A stretch of 10,136 nt of DNA, from contig JAIFNK010000010.1 of assembly GCA_020047775.1 (NCBI GenBank), positions 1 through 10,136 on the forward strand. Reading direction: 5' to 3'. The DNA is from Akkermansia sp. GTDB lineage: Bacteria; Verrucomicrobiota; Verrucomicrobiia; Verrucomicrobiales; Akkermansiaceae. The stretch's first letter is position 1. Each line of letters starts with the position of its first letter. A model generated the notes under the pieces. That model made no database searches and was not told where the DNA came from. It was given only the letters and a program-made list of their open reading frames with translations. A program made the position numbers and the translations under genes. Below are positions 1 through 6,762 of this stretch, in pieces.

Positions 1-22
1 CATGGTCTGACCGCGCGGTGAT

Positions 23-784
23 TTACGGGCTCTCTGCATTTCCAATTTCTATCAGGGATTCGTAAACTTCGAGGTCTTTGTTTCGCGCGGCTTCCGCAGG
101 TGTTCCCAACAGCCTTCCGGTGGCTCCGGCTCCGTCCCAGTCGGCAGGGAGTTTGAGTTTTCCGTTGAGGCTGCGGCGGGCGAGGATGAGGCGGGTGTCG
201 AGCGCCTGCGGACCGGTCTTGTCGTTCCTCACCCAGTCGATCCACTTGCCGGTGGCATCGCGGGACTTCGGCCGGACTTCGAAGGAAATGACGCCGAAAG
301 CGACGGGCTCGTCCACCTTGGCGGCTTCGCCGAAGAGTGTGGGAACGGTGTCGTCGCCGAGTGCTTTGAAGGTATCATTGCTTTCCCTGAATCCGCGCAT
401 CAGGCAGCGGACGGTTTTTCCACCGATGGTCAGATCCTTGACGTGGTAATTCACGGCGCAGAGGTCGCCGATGCGGCCGGCGTCGGTCTGGGCCTGGGCG
501 GGCTGGAGACTGAGAAATCCGAGCCGGTCGGCGGGCCAGGTGGAGGATGATTTCTCAAACAGGTTGTCCTTGTGATATCTGGCAGATGATAGATCCGAGG
601 CAAGTTGCGTGATTGCCGCGCGGGCCTCGCGCTCGACCGCCACGCTGCCGCCCACCCGCTCGTAGCCTTCACCGGAGCTGCCGAGCATCGTCGCCGCCAG
701 CATCAGGATGATCGAGCCGATGGCCATCGAGAACATCAGTTCGACGAGGGAGAACCCGGGGCGGCGTGGACGGGGAGGCCTCAT
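23..784 (-). CDS. vccC: Verru_Chthon cassette protein C (pseudopilin-like)
   Basis: A type IV pilin/type II secretion pseudopilin-like protein of 253 residues. The N-terminus has a short Arg/Pro-rich leader, then a prepilin peptidase site G10|F11 with Glu15 at +5, and a hydrophobic helix to about residue 33. The helix would anchor the protein in the inner membrane or pack it into a pilus-like fibre. The rest is a polar globular domain with Cys109 and Cys127, which may pair. I assign it to cassette protein C from its place after members D and B and its pseudopilin form; the symbol is from memory. The reading frame is open back to 1132, but the start at 784 puts the leader directly before the prepilin site and makes an ATGA overlap with the preceding gene, so translation is probably coupled. 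After the TAA, an ATG lies 19 bases on, at 3-1, and may start member A outside the window. Function of these cassettes is unknown. Confidence 0.82.
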   Translation of the reverse strand: MRPPRPRRPGFSLVELMFSMAIGSIILMLAATMLGSSGEGYERVGGSVAVEREARAAITQLASDLSSARYHKDNLFEKSSSTWPADRLGFLSLQPAQAQTDAGRIGDLCAVNYHVKDLTIGGKTVRCLMRGFRESNDTFKALGDDTVPTLFGEAAKVDEPVAFGVISFEVRPKSRDATGKWIDWVRNDKTGPQALDTRLILARRSLNGKLKLPADWDGAGATGRLLGTPAEAARNKDLEVYESLIEIGNAESP

Positions 785-1293
785 GGGATGCGGGTGAAAA
801 ATTCGAGTTTCCGGCGTTTGGCCACGGGCAGGGCGGATGGATACTCGAGGGTGATGAGGGCGCGCAGCATGGAGGTAGTGCCGGGGGAAGTGTGGGGTGC
901 CGCGGAACTGAGCGTGGCGAGATAGCGCACGGGTTGACCGTCGAGTTCCTTGGTTCCCTTGTCGTAATCCGTTTTGGAAATTTTTGCGATAGATTTTCCC
1001 TCGGCGGTGAATGCCAAGGCCCACACGTCGCCTGCCGGAGGGAATATCTGGCCGGGGGTGGTAGCGGTGAAAAATTGTGGCTGCCCGTCGCGGGACGCCT
1101 GGATTTCCCTCATACAGGCAGGGACGATCCACGTGCTGCGCGTTTCCGCTTCGGACGACATCCCGCTTTTACCCGACTCCGCCAAGGCTCCGAAAACCAA
1201 TGGGATGGCGACGGCGAGCACTCCCATGGCGATCACCGTTTCGATCAACGAGGAACCACGGATCCTGGAGGTCTTTGGTAATTTGAAAATCAT
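781..1293 (-). CDS. vccB: Verru_Chthon cassette protein B (pseudopilin-like)
   Basis: Small pseudopilin-like protein of 170 residues. A basic leader (Lys4, Lys7, Arg10, Arg12) precedes a class III prepilin signal: cleavage is predicted after Gly13, Glu18 is at +5 of the mature protein, and a hydrophobic helix runs to about residue 37. The first mature residue is Ser, not the usual Phe or Met. The C-terminal part is short and polar with no enzyme motif. The gene overlaps the preceding gene at 1290-1293 and the following one at 781-784, both by ATGA, so D, B and C form one tightly packed transcription unit. No Shine-Dalgarno sequence precedes the ATG, which agrees with translation coupled to the gene before. 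Its position between D and C, and its size, fit cassette protein B; the exact letter is inferred from order and general form rather than from an alignment. Confidence 0.8.
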   Translation of the reverse strand: MIFKLPKTSRIRGSSLIETVIAMGVLAVAIPLVFGALAESGKSGMSSEAETRSTWIVPACMREIQASRDGQPQFFTATTPGQIFPPAGDVWALAFTAEGKSIAKISKTDYDKGTKELDGQPVRYLATLSSAAPHTSPGTTSMLRALITLEYPSALPVAKRRKLEFFTRIP

Positions 1294-1955
1294 CCGTCTA
1301 TCTGATAAGGGCGTGCGGTGACCCGTCCGATTTTCAAGCGGCTCTCGGTGATGATCTTGTCATTGCCGCGCTGGTAGGGAGTTGCCTTGCCGCCGCGGTA
1401 GTTTCCCTCGGCAACCCGCAGTGCAACCGGCGCGGAGCCGGCGGGGTAGGCGAGTCCGCCACGGGAATTGAAAGCGATGGCATGCACCTTGATGCTGGCA
1501 TTCCTTGGGCGATCATAGCTGATGGTGATTTCCGGTTGGTCGATTGGATTCGCGAGTCCGTCGATGCTGCCTGGGATCAATGCGATGCCCGTATTGAGCA
1601 CCTGCCAGCGGGTGGCGGGCACTCCTTCGAGCGCCAGCGGAGCGGTCGCTGGATCAGGCCATGCGGCCACGGTGAAAATTCCGAGCCGACATTTTTCATC
1701 CTGCATCGGAAGGTCGCCGGGCTCGGCGATCGCAAGAATCACGTAGGATCGCGAGGTGATCGCCTGGGTGCGTGCCTGCTCGATCAAGCCACTGAGCATG
1801 TCCGTTCCCGTCTTGCGGGATTGAGTGCCAGTGCCATTCAAGAGCGTGATTCCCGCAGTCATTAGAATACCGACAATGGCGATGACCGCCAACATTTCAA
1901 TGAGGGTGAATGCGACTTCAGCATCTGCTGGCCTGGATTTTCGGAGAGGAATCAC
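1290..1955 (-). CDS. vccD: Verru_Chthon cassette protein D (pseudopilin-like), GTG start
   Basis: First gene of the pseudopilin cassette. With the GTG at 1955 it encodes 221 residues. The leader is 15 residues with Arg5, Lys6 and Arg8, followed by the prepilin core FTLIEM, Glu20 at +5, and a hydrophobic helix to about residue 38. The residue before the cleavage point is Ala15, where prepilin peptidases normally meet Gly. The globular part contains a GH-type pseudopilin-like beta-rich region and a single Cys in the middle. An ATG at 2018 would add 21 residues (M to S) ahead of a leader that is already complete. It would also place the sigma-54-like element inside the coding region, so I prefer the GTG. 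Neither start has a good Shine-Dalgarno sequence. The stop overlaps the next start by ATGA. Assignment to member D rests on the pseudopilin form and gene order. Confidence 0.78.
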   Translation of the reverse strand: MIPLRKSRPADAEVAFTLIEMLAVIAIVGILMTAGITLLNGTGTQSRKTGTDMLSGLIEQARTQAITSRSYVILAIAEPGDLPMQDEKCRLGIFTVAAWPDPATAPLALEGVPATRWQVLNTGIALIPGSIDGLANPIDQPEITISYDRPRNASIKVHAIAFNSRGGLAYPAGSAPVALRVAEGNYRGGKATPYQRGNDKIITESRLKIGRVTARPYQIDG

Positions 1956-1985
1956 AGAATTGAATGTCTTGGCAGGACTGACGCT

Positions 1986-2002
1986 TGCACGGATTGTGCC
2001 AA
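1986..2002 (-). promoter_or_regulatory. Candidate sigma-54 (-24/-12) promoter for the pseudopilin cassette
   Basis: On the minus strand the 17 bases TTGGCACaatccgTGCA match the sigma-54 consensus YTGGCACG-N4-TTGCW. The -24 GG and -12 GC are present with exactly ten bases between them; the two mismatches are A for G after GGCAC and G for the first T of TTGC. Transcription would begin near 1975, leaving about 20 bases before the GTG at 1955. Sigma-54 with a PilR-type activator drives pilin genes in many bacteria, so the setting fits. The element is also partly symmetrical (GCAC-N5-GTGC), so a repressor operator is an alternative. No activator gene is in the window. Confidence 0.45.
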
Positions 2003-2102
2003 CACGAAGTAAACACATGGAGTTGAGCGTGGCAACAATCGTTCGCCACCGCTATTTGGTGACGGATCCGCCTTGAGCCGCGGTGGAGTTCCACTGGTGG
2101 TT

Positions 2103-2822
2103 TTAATCCGAGCGCACATCATACCAGAATTGATCTGCGGTCTTGCGGTCGTCGCCCCGGAAAACCTTGCGGACGAAGGCGGGGTTCTTGAAGAGATACC
2201 AATCACCGAACTGGTCGAACTTCCGGCATGAGGTGATCAGCGGCGTCCTGAAAAGCGTGCCCCACGAGCGTCCGGACTTGCGGCCGTGTTGTTTCAGGCG
2301 GCGGGCGAAATCCACATCCTCCACGGAGACGAACCGCGGATCGAAGCCGCCGATTTTTTCGAAATCCCGTTTGAGGAACCAGAACAGCCCGAAGCTGACT
2401 CCGGTGAATGCGAGGTAAGGTAGAATCGCGAACGCACTGGCGACGATTCCCGGCGACCAACGTTCCGGATACACCATCGCGCCGCCACCTACGACTTTTC
2501 CCGTAGCAAGCCGCCGGAGGATTTCCTTGAGGCTGTCGGGATGCATCCGGCTGTCCGCGTCGCAGGTGACGATGATTTCGCCCGAGGCGGCCGCGACTCC
2601 GGCATTGCGGATCATTGATAGATTCTTGGCATCCTCCCGCACGATTCTACAGCCATGGCGAAGCGCGATTTCCCCGGTGGCATCAGTGCAGCGGTTGAGG
2701 ACCACGACGATCTCGACCGGTGAATCGATCCTGCCGGCCGCCTTGGCCGCCGCGGCGAGGCATGCCGGAAGAAATTCCGATTCGTTATGTGCCGGGATGA
2801 TGAGGGAGATTTCCGGGGTCAC
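2103..2822 (-). CDS. Family 2 glycosyltransferase
   Basis: A GT-A fold glycosyltransferase of family GT2, 239 residues, predicted to transfer a sugar from a nucleotide-sugar donor in the cytoplasm or at the inner membrane. The N-terminus shows the family opening (SLIIPAHNE, residues 6-14). The metal and nucleotide binding DxD is CDAD at 87-90, and the acceptor-side acidic motif is VEDVDFARRL at 167-176 after GGFDPRF. A hydrophobic stretch at about 125-150, rich in Ala, Phe and Leu, may contact the membrane. The start codon is GTG, in a GTGA overlap with the upstream AsmA-like gene, so the two are probably coupled. Substrate and product cannot be told from sequence; close relatives are annotated only as family 2 glycosyltransferases. 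The 147 bases between its TAA and the next gene hold the sigma-54-like element and only short stems (for example GTGG-AGTT-CCAC) without a U tract. Confidence 0.9.
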   Translation of the reverse strand: MTPEISLIIPAHNESEFLPACLAAAAKAAGRIDSPVEIVVVLNRCTDATGEIALRHGCRIVREDAKNLSMIRNAGVAAASGEIIVTCDADSRMHPDSLKEILRRLATGKVVGGGAMVYPERWSPGIVASAFAILPYLAFTGVSFGLFWFLKRDFEKIGGFDPRFVSVEDVDFARRLKQHGRKSGRSWGTLFRTPLITSCRKFDQFGDWYLFKNPAFVRKVFRGDDRKTADQFWYDVRSD

Positions 2823-4333
2823 TGCGGCTCGTCTTCTTTTTTCGGCTTCTCTTTCCGGTCGCGGCCGAGAATCCCCTCGAGGATGCCGCTGACTTCGCGG
2901 ATGGTGTCGCTGTTTTCCTCAATGATTTTCAGGCCCTTCTCGACGGTCTTGGACGAGGGCTCGCCGAGCATGGACTGGGTGAACTTGATGGCCTTTTCCC
3001 CTGTCTCCGGAAGCTGGTCGAACATGCGCAGTCCGGCTGCCGCGATGAGCCGGTCGGTTAGGTCTTCTTTCGGATGGTCGAGGGTGCCGGTGATGCGCAG
3101 CGGCGTCCATAAGAGGCCCCGCTCGCCGGCGAGGAACACGTCCGTCTCCGCCCCGGGAATGGTGGAAAGCGTGCCCGGCACGAGTCCCAGCCGGAACGTG
3201 CCGTCCAGCTCCCGGCCGCGGATCACGATGCTGCCTTCGAGGCGGACCAGACCCTCGCTCGACAGCACCAGGTCCTGGAGGGAAAATTCGCCGTTTTTCC
3301 ACTGCCACCCGGTGTGTGCCTCGCTCAGGGAAAGCACCCGGAAGCGGCGGGTGTCGGCGTAGGCGGCCAGCGCGTCGAGCATCGGCAAGGCGGTGAGCAC
3401 GCCATTCTGGACGGTGAGCTTGCCACTGGCCTGCGGAAATCCGGTGTGATTGTTAGAGCTGAAGGTGGAGTTGACATCGCCGGTCAGGCGCTTTGACCAA
3501 TCCGCGTTGAGAAGGTCCTCGCACTTGATGCCAGTCGCATCGCCTTCCACGGAATATCGCCGCGACTGCATGTCCCACTCGCCGCTCCCCTGGAGCCGCG
3601 CGCTGGTCCATGCGGCGATCGTGGCATCTGTGAGAAAGACTTGATTTTCCTGATAGCGGAGTTGTGCGCGCTCAAGCCGGATCTCCGAGACGAGACCGGA
3701 TGGCAGGCGCAGCGTGCCGCCCTTGATGTCCGCCCGATAGGCGTCATTCGAGCCGACCTTCTCGGCGTGGATGCTCATGCCACTTGCGACCAACAGCCCT
3801 TGATCGAGGATAATTTTTGCGGCCAGCTCCCGGACTTCGAGACCTTGGAGCTCCGCCTCGCTTGGAAACCAGGCGGGGCGGCTGGCGGATTTTTCCTTTT
3901 TGGGTTTGGGCGCCACAACCGCCACGGGCGGGGGCACGGGAGCGCGTTTTCTTGTGTCCACGGAAATATCGAGTCGCCGCAAGCTGGAATCCCGGACCTC
4001 CCAGACGCCGCGGGTCAATCCGCCGAGCCCGATTTCGGTGTGCAGGTCATCCGCCCGCAGCGAGGTGACCGGTCCATCGCTGGTGGCCCCGAACGATTCG
4101 GTGTCCACTGCGAGTCCTTGCCACCGGAATAAGGCGAACTCGCCATTCACTCCTGCCATTTCGCTCGCCTCGGCGGAGAGGAATTTCCGGAACGCGTCGC
4201 TGTGCAGGTAATGGCGGATCAGCCCGTATCCGACACCGGATCCGATGACTCCCAGCACCAGCAGGGCGACCGCCGCTTTGCCCAGCCAGCGGCCTTCTCC
4301 CGGACCCTTGCGTTTTCTTGATCGGCGACTCAT
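2819..4333 (-). CDS. AsmA-like membrane-anchored protein
   Basis: Protein of 504 residues with a basic cytoplasmic tip (residues 1-10), one transmembrane helix at about 18-38, and a long periplasmic domain. A Pro/Lys-rich linker lies at 127-155. From about 200 on there are repeated beta-strand patterns. The C-terminal part resembles the AsmA C-terminal region: a nested-strand stretch around 316-387 and PLRITGTLDHP at 411-421, a phrase typical of AsmA-family proteins. The tail (490-504) is charged. AsmA/TamB-type proteins are thought to move lipids or aid outer-membrane assembly, but I infer family resemblance only. The start at 4333 is chosen over the in-frame ATG at 4393 because a Shine-Dalgarno AGGA sits eight bases before it and the positive-inside anchor follows at once. 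It overlaps the glycosyltransferase gene by GTGA, suggesting a shared envelope role. Confidence 0.65.
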   Translation of the reverse strand: MSRRSRKRKGPGEGRWLGKAAVALLVLGVIGSGVGYGLIRHYLHSDAFRKFLSAEASEMAGVNGEFALFRWQGLAVDTESFGATSDGPVTSLRADDLHTEIGLGGLTRGVWEVRDSSLRRLDISVDTRKRAPVPPPVAVVAPKPKKEKSASRPAWFPSEAELQGLEVRELAAKIILDQGLLVASGMSIHAEKVGSNDAYRADIKGGTLRLPSGLVSEIRLERAQLRYQENQVFLTDATIAAWTSARLQGSGEWDMQSRRYSVEGDATGIKCEDLLNADWSKRLTGDVNSTFSSNNHTGFPQASGKLTVQNGVLTALPMLDALAAYADTRRFRVLSLSEAHTGWQWKNGEFSLQDLVLSSEGLVRLEGSIVIRGRELDGTFRLGLVPGTLSTIPGAETDVFLAGERGLLWTPLRITGTLDHPKEDLTDRLIAAAGLRMFDQLPETGEKAIKFTQSMLGEPSSKTVEKGLKIIEENSDTIREVSGILEGILGRDRKEKPKKEDEPQ

Positions 4334-4341
4334 TGATGAAA

Positions 4342-4345
4342 TCCT
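4342..4345 (-). promoter_or_regulatory. Shine-Dalgarno site that sets the AsmA-like start
   Basis: AGGA on the minus strand, eight bases before the ATG at 4333. It is the only convincing Shine-Dalgarno sequence I find ahead of a gene here, and it favours 4333 over the ATG 60 bases upstream. Confidence 0.5.
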
Positions 4346-4428
4346 AGCGCATGGACCGGTGACCGCAAGCTCATGAAAATAGCGTGGGCACATGGCATGA
4401 ATTCTGATTTTCCTGTGTCGGTCCCATC

Positions 4429-5472
4429 ATGAAACGCCGCGATTTCCTCACCACCACCTCGGCCGCGCTTGCTGCCACCACCCTTTCCGGATGCTCAAAA
4501 GCCGATCAGCCGGTGCTCCGGATTTACACCTGGGCCGACTACCTCGCCCCGGAAATCGCCAAGCGCTTCGAGAAGGAAAACGGCTGCACCCTCCAGATCG
4601 ACACCTTCGATTCCAACGAAGCGATGTATTCCAAGCTGACCGCCGGAGCCAGCGGCTACGACCTGCTGACGCCCACCTCCTACATGGTGAAAGCCCTCGT
4701 CCGTGAACAACTGCTCCAGCCTCTCGACCACGCGAAACTTCCCAATCTGAAACACCTCGACGCCGACTATCTGAAGCGCGCCCTCGATCCCAAGATGACC
4801 CACTCCGTTCCTTACATGATGTCCGCCACCTGCCTCGGTTGGCTCGGCAGCAAGGTGGGCAACCCGGTCGCCTCCTACAGCATGCTCGACCGCGCCGACC
4901 TCAAGGGCCGTGTCACCCTGCTCGACGACATGCGAGAGGTCCTCGGCGCGGCGCTGCTGTCGCTCGGATTCCCGCTCAACTCGAAGGATCCCGCCGAGCT
5001 CGCGAAGGCGCGCGATGTTTCGATCCGCTGGAAGAAGAATATCGCGAAGTTCGAGAGCGAGCAATACAAGAGCGGGCTCGCCTCGGGTGAGTTCCATCTG
5101 GTCCAAGGCTACGCCGGCGACCTTCTCCAGGTGGCCGGGGAAAACGAGGACATCGTCGTGAAGATCCCCCGGGAAGGCGCGGCGTTTTCCTGCGACGACC
5201 TCTGCATCCCGGTAAAATCCACCCAGGCGGCACTCGCCCACAAGTTCATCAACTTCGTCACGGACCCCGCGAACTGTGCGGAGAACATGGTCGGCATCGC
5301 CTTCCGCGCGCCAAACAGCGGAGCCTATCCACTGCTCAGCGAGGACTTCCGTGGAAACGACGCCTTGTTCCCCAGCCCGGAAATTTTCGCCAAGTGCGAG
5401 CCCATCGACGACCTCGGCGACGCCCTGGCGCTCTGGTCAAAGACCTGGGACGAAGTGAAGGCGGCGTCTTGA
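4429..5472 (+). CDS. PotD-like spermidine/putrescine-binding lipoprotein
   Basis: Solute-binding protein of a polyamine-type ABC importer, 347 residues, close to the 348 of E. coli PotD. The N-terminus has twin arginines (Arg3-Arg4 in MKRRDFL), a weakly hydrophobic stretch, and a lipobox LSGC at 19-22. It is therefore probably exported by Tat, lipid-modified on Cys22, and held on the periplasmic side. The mature domain begins with the PotD/PotF pattern RIYTWADYLAPE (31-42), then the SNEAMYSKL and YDLLTPTSYMV stretches, and ends with ALWSKTWDEVK. Family members bind spermidine, putrescine or related compounds such as agmatine; the ligand cannot be fixed here. No potA, potB or potC gene lies within the window on either side, which is unusual. 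It is transcribed divergently from the AsmA-like gene with 95 bases between starts, and no Shine-Dalgarno sequence precedes the ATG. Confidence 0.9.
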   Translation: MKRRDFLTTTSAALAATTLSGCSKADQPVLRIYTWADYLAPEIAKRFEKENGCTLQIDTFDSNEAMYSKLTAGASGYDLLTPTSYMVKALVREQLLQPLDHAKLPNLKHLDADYLKRALDPKMTHSVPYMMSATCLGWLGSKVGNPVASYSMLDRADLKGRVTLLDDMREVLGAALLSLGFPLNSKDPAELAKARDVSIRWKKNIAKFESEQYKSGLASGEFHLVQGYAGDLLQVAGENEDIVVKIPREGAAFSCDDLCIPVKSTQAALAHKFINFVTDPANCAENMVGIAFRAPNSGAYPLLSEDFRGNDALFPSPEIFAKCEPIDDLGDALALWSKTWDEVKAAS

Positions 5473-5477
5473 TAATC

Positions 5478-5506
5478 GCCGGCGCATGTGGCTCCGGTTT
5501 TATATA
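5478..5506 (+). terminator. Weak candidate terminator after the PotD-like gene
   Basis: Six bases after the TGA, a short stem (CCGG at 5479-5482 pairing with CCGG at 5494-5497, extendable by a G-U pair) is followed directly by TTTTATATA. The stem is only 4-5 bp with an 11-base loop, so this is tentative. The AT-rich run could equally belong to a promoter for the B-box fragment, since a -10-like TAATAT lies at 5516-5521. Confidence 0.25.
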
Positions 5507-5538
5507 CCAGTCTGCTAATATCCGTGTTCTGCTAAGAA

Positions 5539-5643
5539 ATGAAATGCTTCAACCATCCTCAAACTGACGGCGTAGCCGTTTGTAAATCCTGCGGCAGAGC
5601 CCTCTGTCACGACTGCTGTGCTGAAGTGGGAACTGGCATAGGA
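5539..5643 (+). pseudogene. B-box zinc-finger protein, N-terminal fragment
   Basis: The first 35 codons match the start of bacterial B-box zinc-finger proteins: MKCFNHP, then CKSC at 15-18, then CHDCCAEVG. Likely zinc ligands are Cys3, His6, Cys15, Cys18, Cys23 and Cys26. In such proteins the finger is normally followed by a further Cys-containing segment and, later, membrane helices. Here similarity stops at GTGIG, about residues 31-35. The frame stays open to 5889 (116 residues in all), but everything after 5643 is the antisense of the FG-GAP gene on the other strand and has no B-box character. I therefore call it a 3'-truncated gene fused to foreign sequence. A chimeric 116-residue zinc-finger product could still be made. 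No Shine-Dalgarno sequence is visible; TAATAT at 5516-5521 may serve as a -10 element. The missing remainder is not found on the far side of the FG-GAP gene. Confidence 0.7.
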
Positions 5644-6569
5644 CCACTGGCCGCTGCCATTATGCCGATAGAGGGTCACGTCGTATGCCTGGTCGCCAAT
5701 TGCAAGCCAACCGCCACTCAGGCTGAGGCGCTTTCCGAACGAGAATGCCAACGAAGACACGGGAGGAAGCAGTTTCTGGAAGAACGTCCACTGGTTGGCG
5801 ATCCGCCGGAACAGATAGACGGATCCTTTGTTGTTGGCCGCTTCGTTTTCAAATGGGGCACCCACCGACAGCCATTCGCCATCAGCTGAGAGAGATTCGC
5901 CAAAATGATCGAACAAGGAGCCATCGGGCGCCTGGAGGGTCTGAGTCACCTGCCAATCGTTTGCTCCGACGGCGTTGAGCTGGATCACCAGCACCTTTTC
6001 CATGGAGCTGAAACCCGCGAAGATTGTCTCTCCAGCACATGCCACCGAGATGATTTGATCGCCATGCAGCAGGTTCGCATCGGGTAATTGAATCCTCGCC
6101 GCCCGTCCCCAACTGCCGGCGCTTGGATAATCCTTGCCATGGATATCCACCACCGCACGCGGATTGAGATCCCTATCAAAGTGGTTCATGCAGCCTGCGG
6201 AAAAAAATCCCCACCCATGGCCAGTGAAATCCCAAAACGGCGGTCCGTGGAATCTGCCGGCCCGGCGATGGACCTTACCAAGGTGGGATTCGCATCGGGT
6301 TGTCGTTCGAAAACATGCACCGCTCCGAATTTCTCGTTGCTCGCGAAACCCGGCGCACCGACTATCAGATGGCTTGCATTCGCGGCGACTGCCAGGCCGA
6401 AGCCATCCTGATTCAGAGGAGCCGGCGCCTGAATTCTTCCCGTTTCCCTCGCGATCTCATTGAGGGCGGCAGGCAACCGGCCGGGAATCATCGCCGCCGT
6501 GAAACCGAGCCAGAAGAGACAAACCAAATAGCCGTTTTGGGTGCTCGGATGGCTGAAAACACGCTGCAT
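5635..6569 (-). pseudogene. Secreted FG-GAP repeat protein, frameshifted and 3'-truncated
   Basis: Two adjoining minus-strand frames together read as one FG-GAP repeat protein, a beta-propeller fold found in integrins and in many secreted bacterial proteins. From the ATG at 6569 there is a signal peptide (hydrophobic 14-30, likely cleavage near LPA at 32-34). A first repeat follows (DGFGLAVAANASHLIVGAPG, 55-74), then the beginning of a second (RRFGISLAMGGDFF, 110-123). There the frame ends at a stop at 6188-6186. Shifting one base at the T7 tract at 6207-6201 continues the protein smoothly (FFSAGCMNHFDRD), through DHFGESLSADGEWLSVGAP and FSFGKRLSLSGGWLAIGD, until GQWSYA near 5635. After that the frame runs on to 5515 but is only the antisense of the B-box fragment. 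The gene therefore has two lesions. Base composition looks less GC-rich than that of the flanking genes. Function unknown; adhesion or surface roles are common for the fold. Confidence 0.72.
6201..6207 (-). other. Seven-T tract at the FG-GAP frameshift
   Basis: The minus strand reads GAT TTT TTT CCG and stops eight codons after the aspartate. One extra T would give GAT TTT TTT TCC and keep the FG-GAP frame open. Loss of one base in a run of eight, a sequencing error, or polymerase slippage would each explain it. Confidence 0.6.
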
Positions 6570-6762
6570 GATGGTAAAATTAGGGGGATGCCTGCGAGTG
6601 TCGCAAGTAAAAACCAGTTCACATGGCGGTGGCCGGCGTTGAGATTGTCTTTGCTTGTCATGACGGATGGCGGGGCTTTTAGTCCCGGCATTGAGCTGGC
6701 GATCCAATTGACTTTCCCCAAGGTGAAATTCCGGATAGAATCAATCCACACTCCTCACCGTC

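Noticed and set aside
1..3. ATG on the minus strand at the left edge as start of cassette member A
   Set aside because: Position suits it, but only the start codon is in the window and no Shine-Dalgarno sequence supports it, so it is not listed as a gene.
785..1132. Upstream extension of the cassette C frame to an ATG at 1132
   Set aside because: It lies entirely inside cassette gene B, is Arg/His/Pro-rich, and would place the prepilin leader deep inside the protein. The ATGA start at 784 fits the family and the operon.
1956..2018. ATG at 2018 as the start of cassette D
   Set aside because: It adds 21 residues before a complete leader and overlaps the sigma-54-like element. GTG 1955 is preferred, though the ATG is not excluded.
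4334..4393. ATG at 4393 as the start of the AsmA-like gene
   Set aside because: No Shine-Dalgarno sequence, no domain content in the extra 20 residues, and a good AGGA precedes 4333.
4495..5241. 248-residue open frame antisense to the PotD-like gene
   Set aside because: Gly/Val/Glu-rich composition typical of the reverse of a high-GC gene; no recognisable domain. The plus strand encodes a clear family protein.
6708..6741. TTGACT and TAGAAT as a sigma-70 promoter for the DUF1080 gene
   Set aside because: The two hexamers are good singly but 22 bases apart, too far for a normal promoter; no other -35 is well placed for TAGAAT.
6570..6762. Remainder of the B-box gene on the far side of the FG-GAP gene, as expected for a simple insertion
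   Set aside because: No Cys-rich or membrane segment in frame there, so a deletion explains the join better than an insertion.
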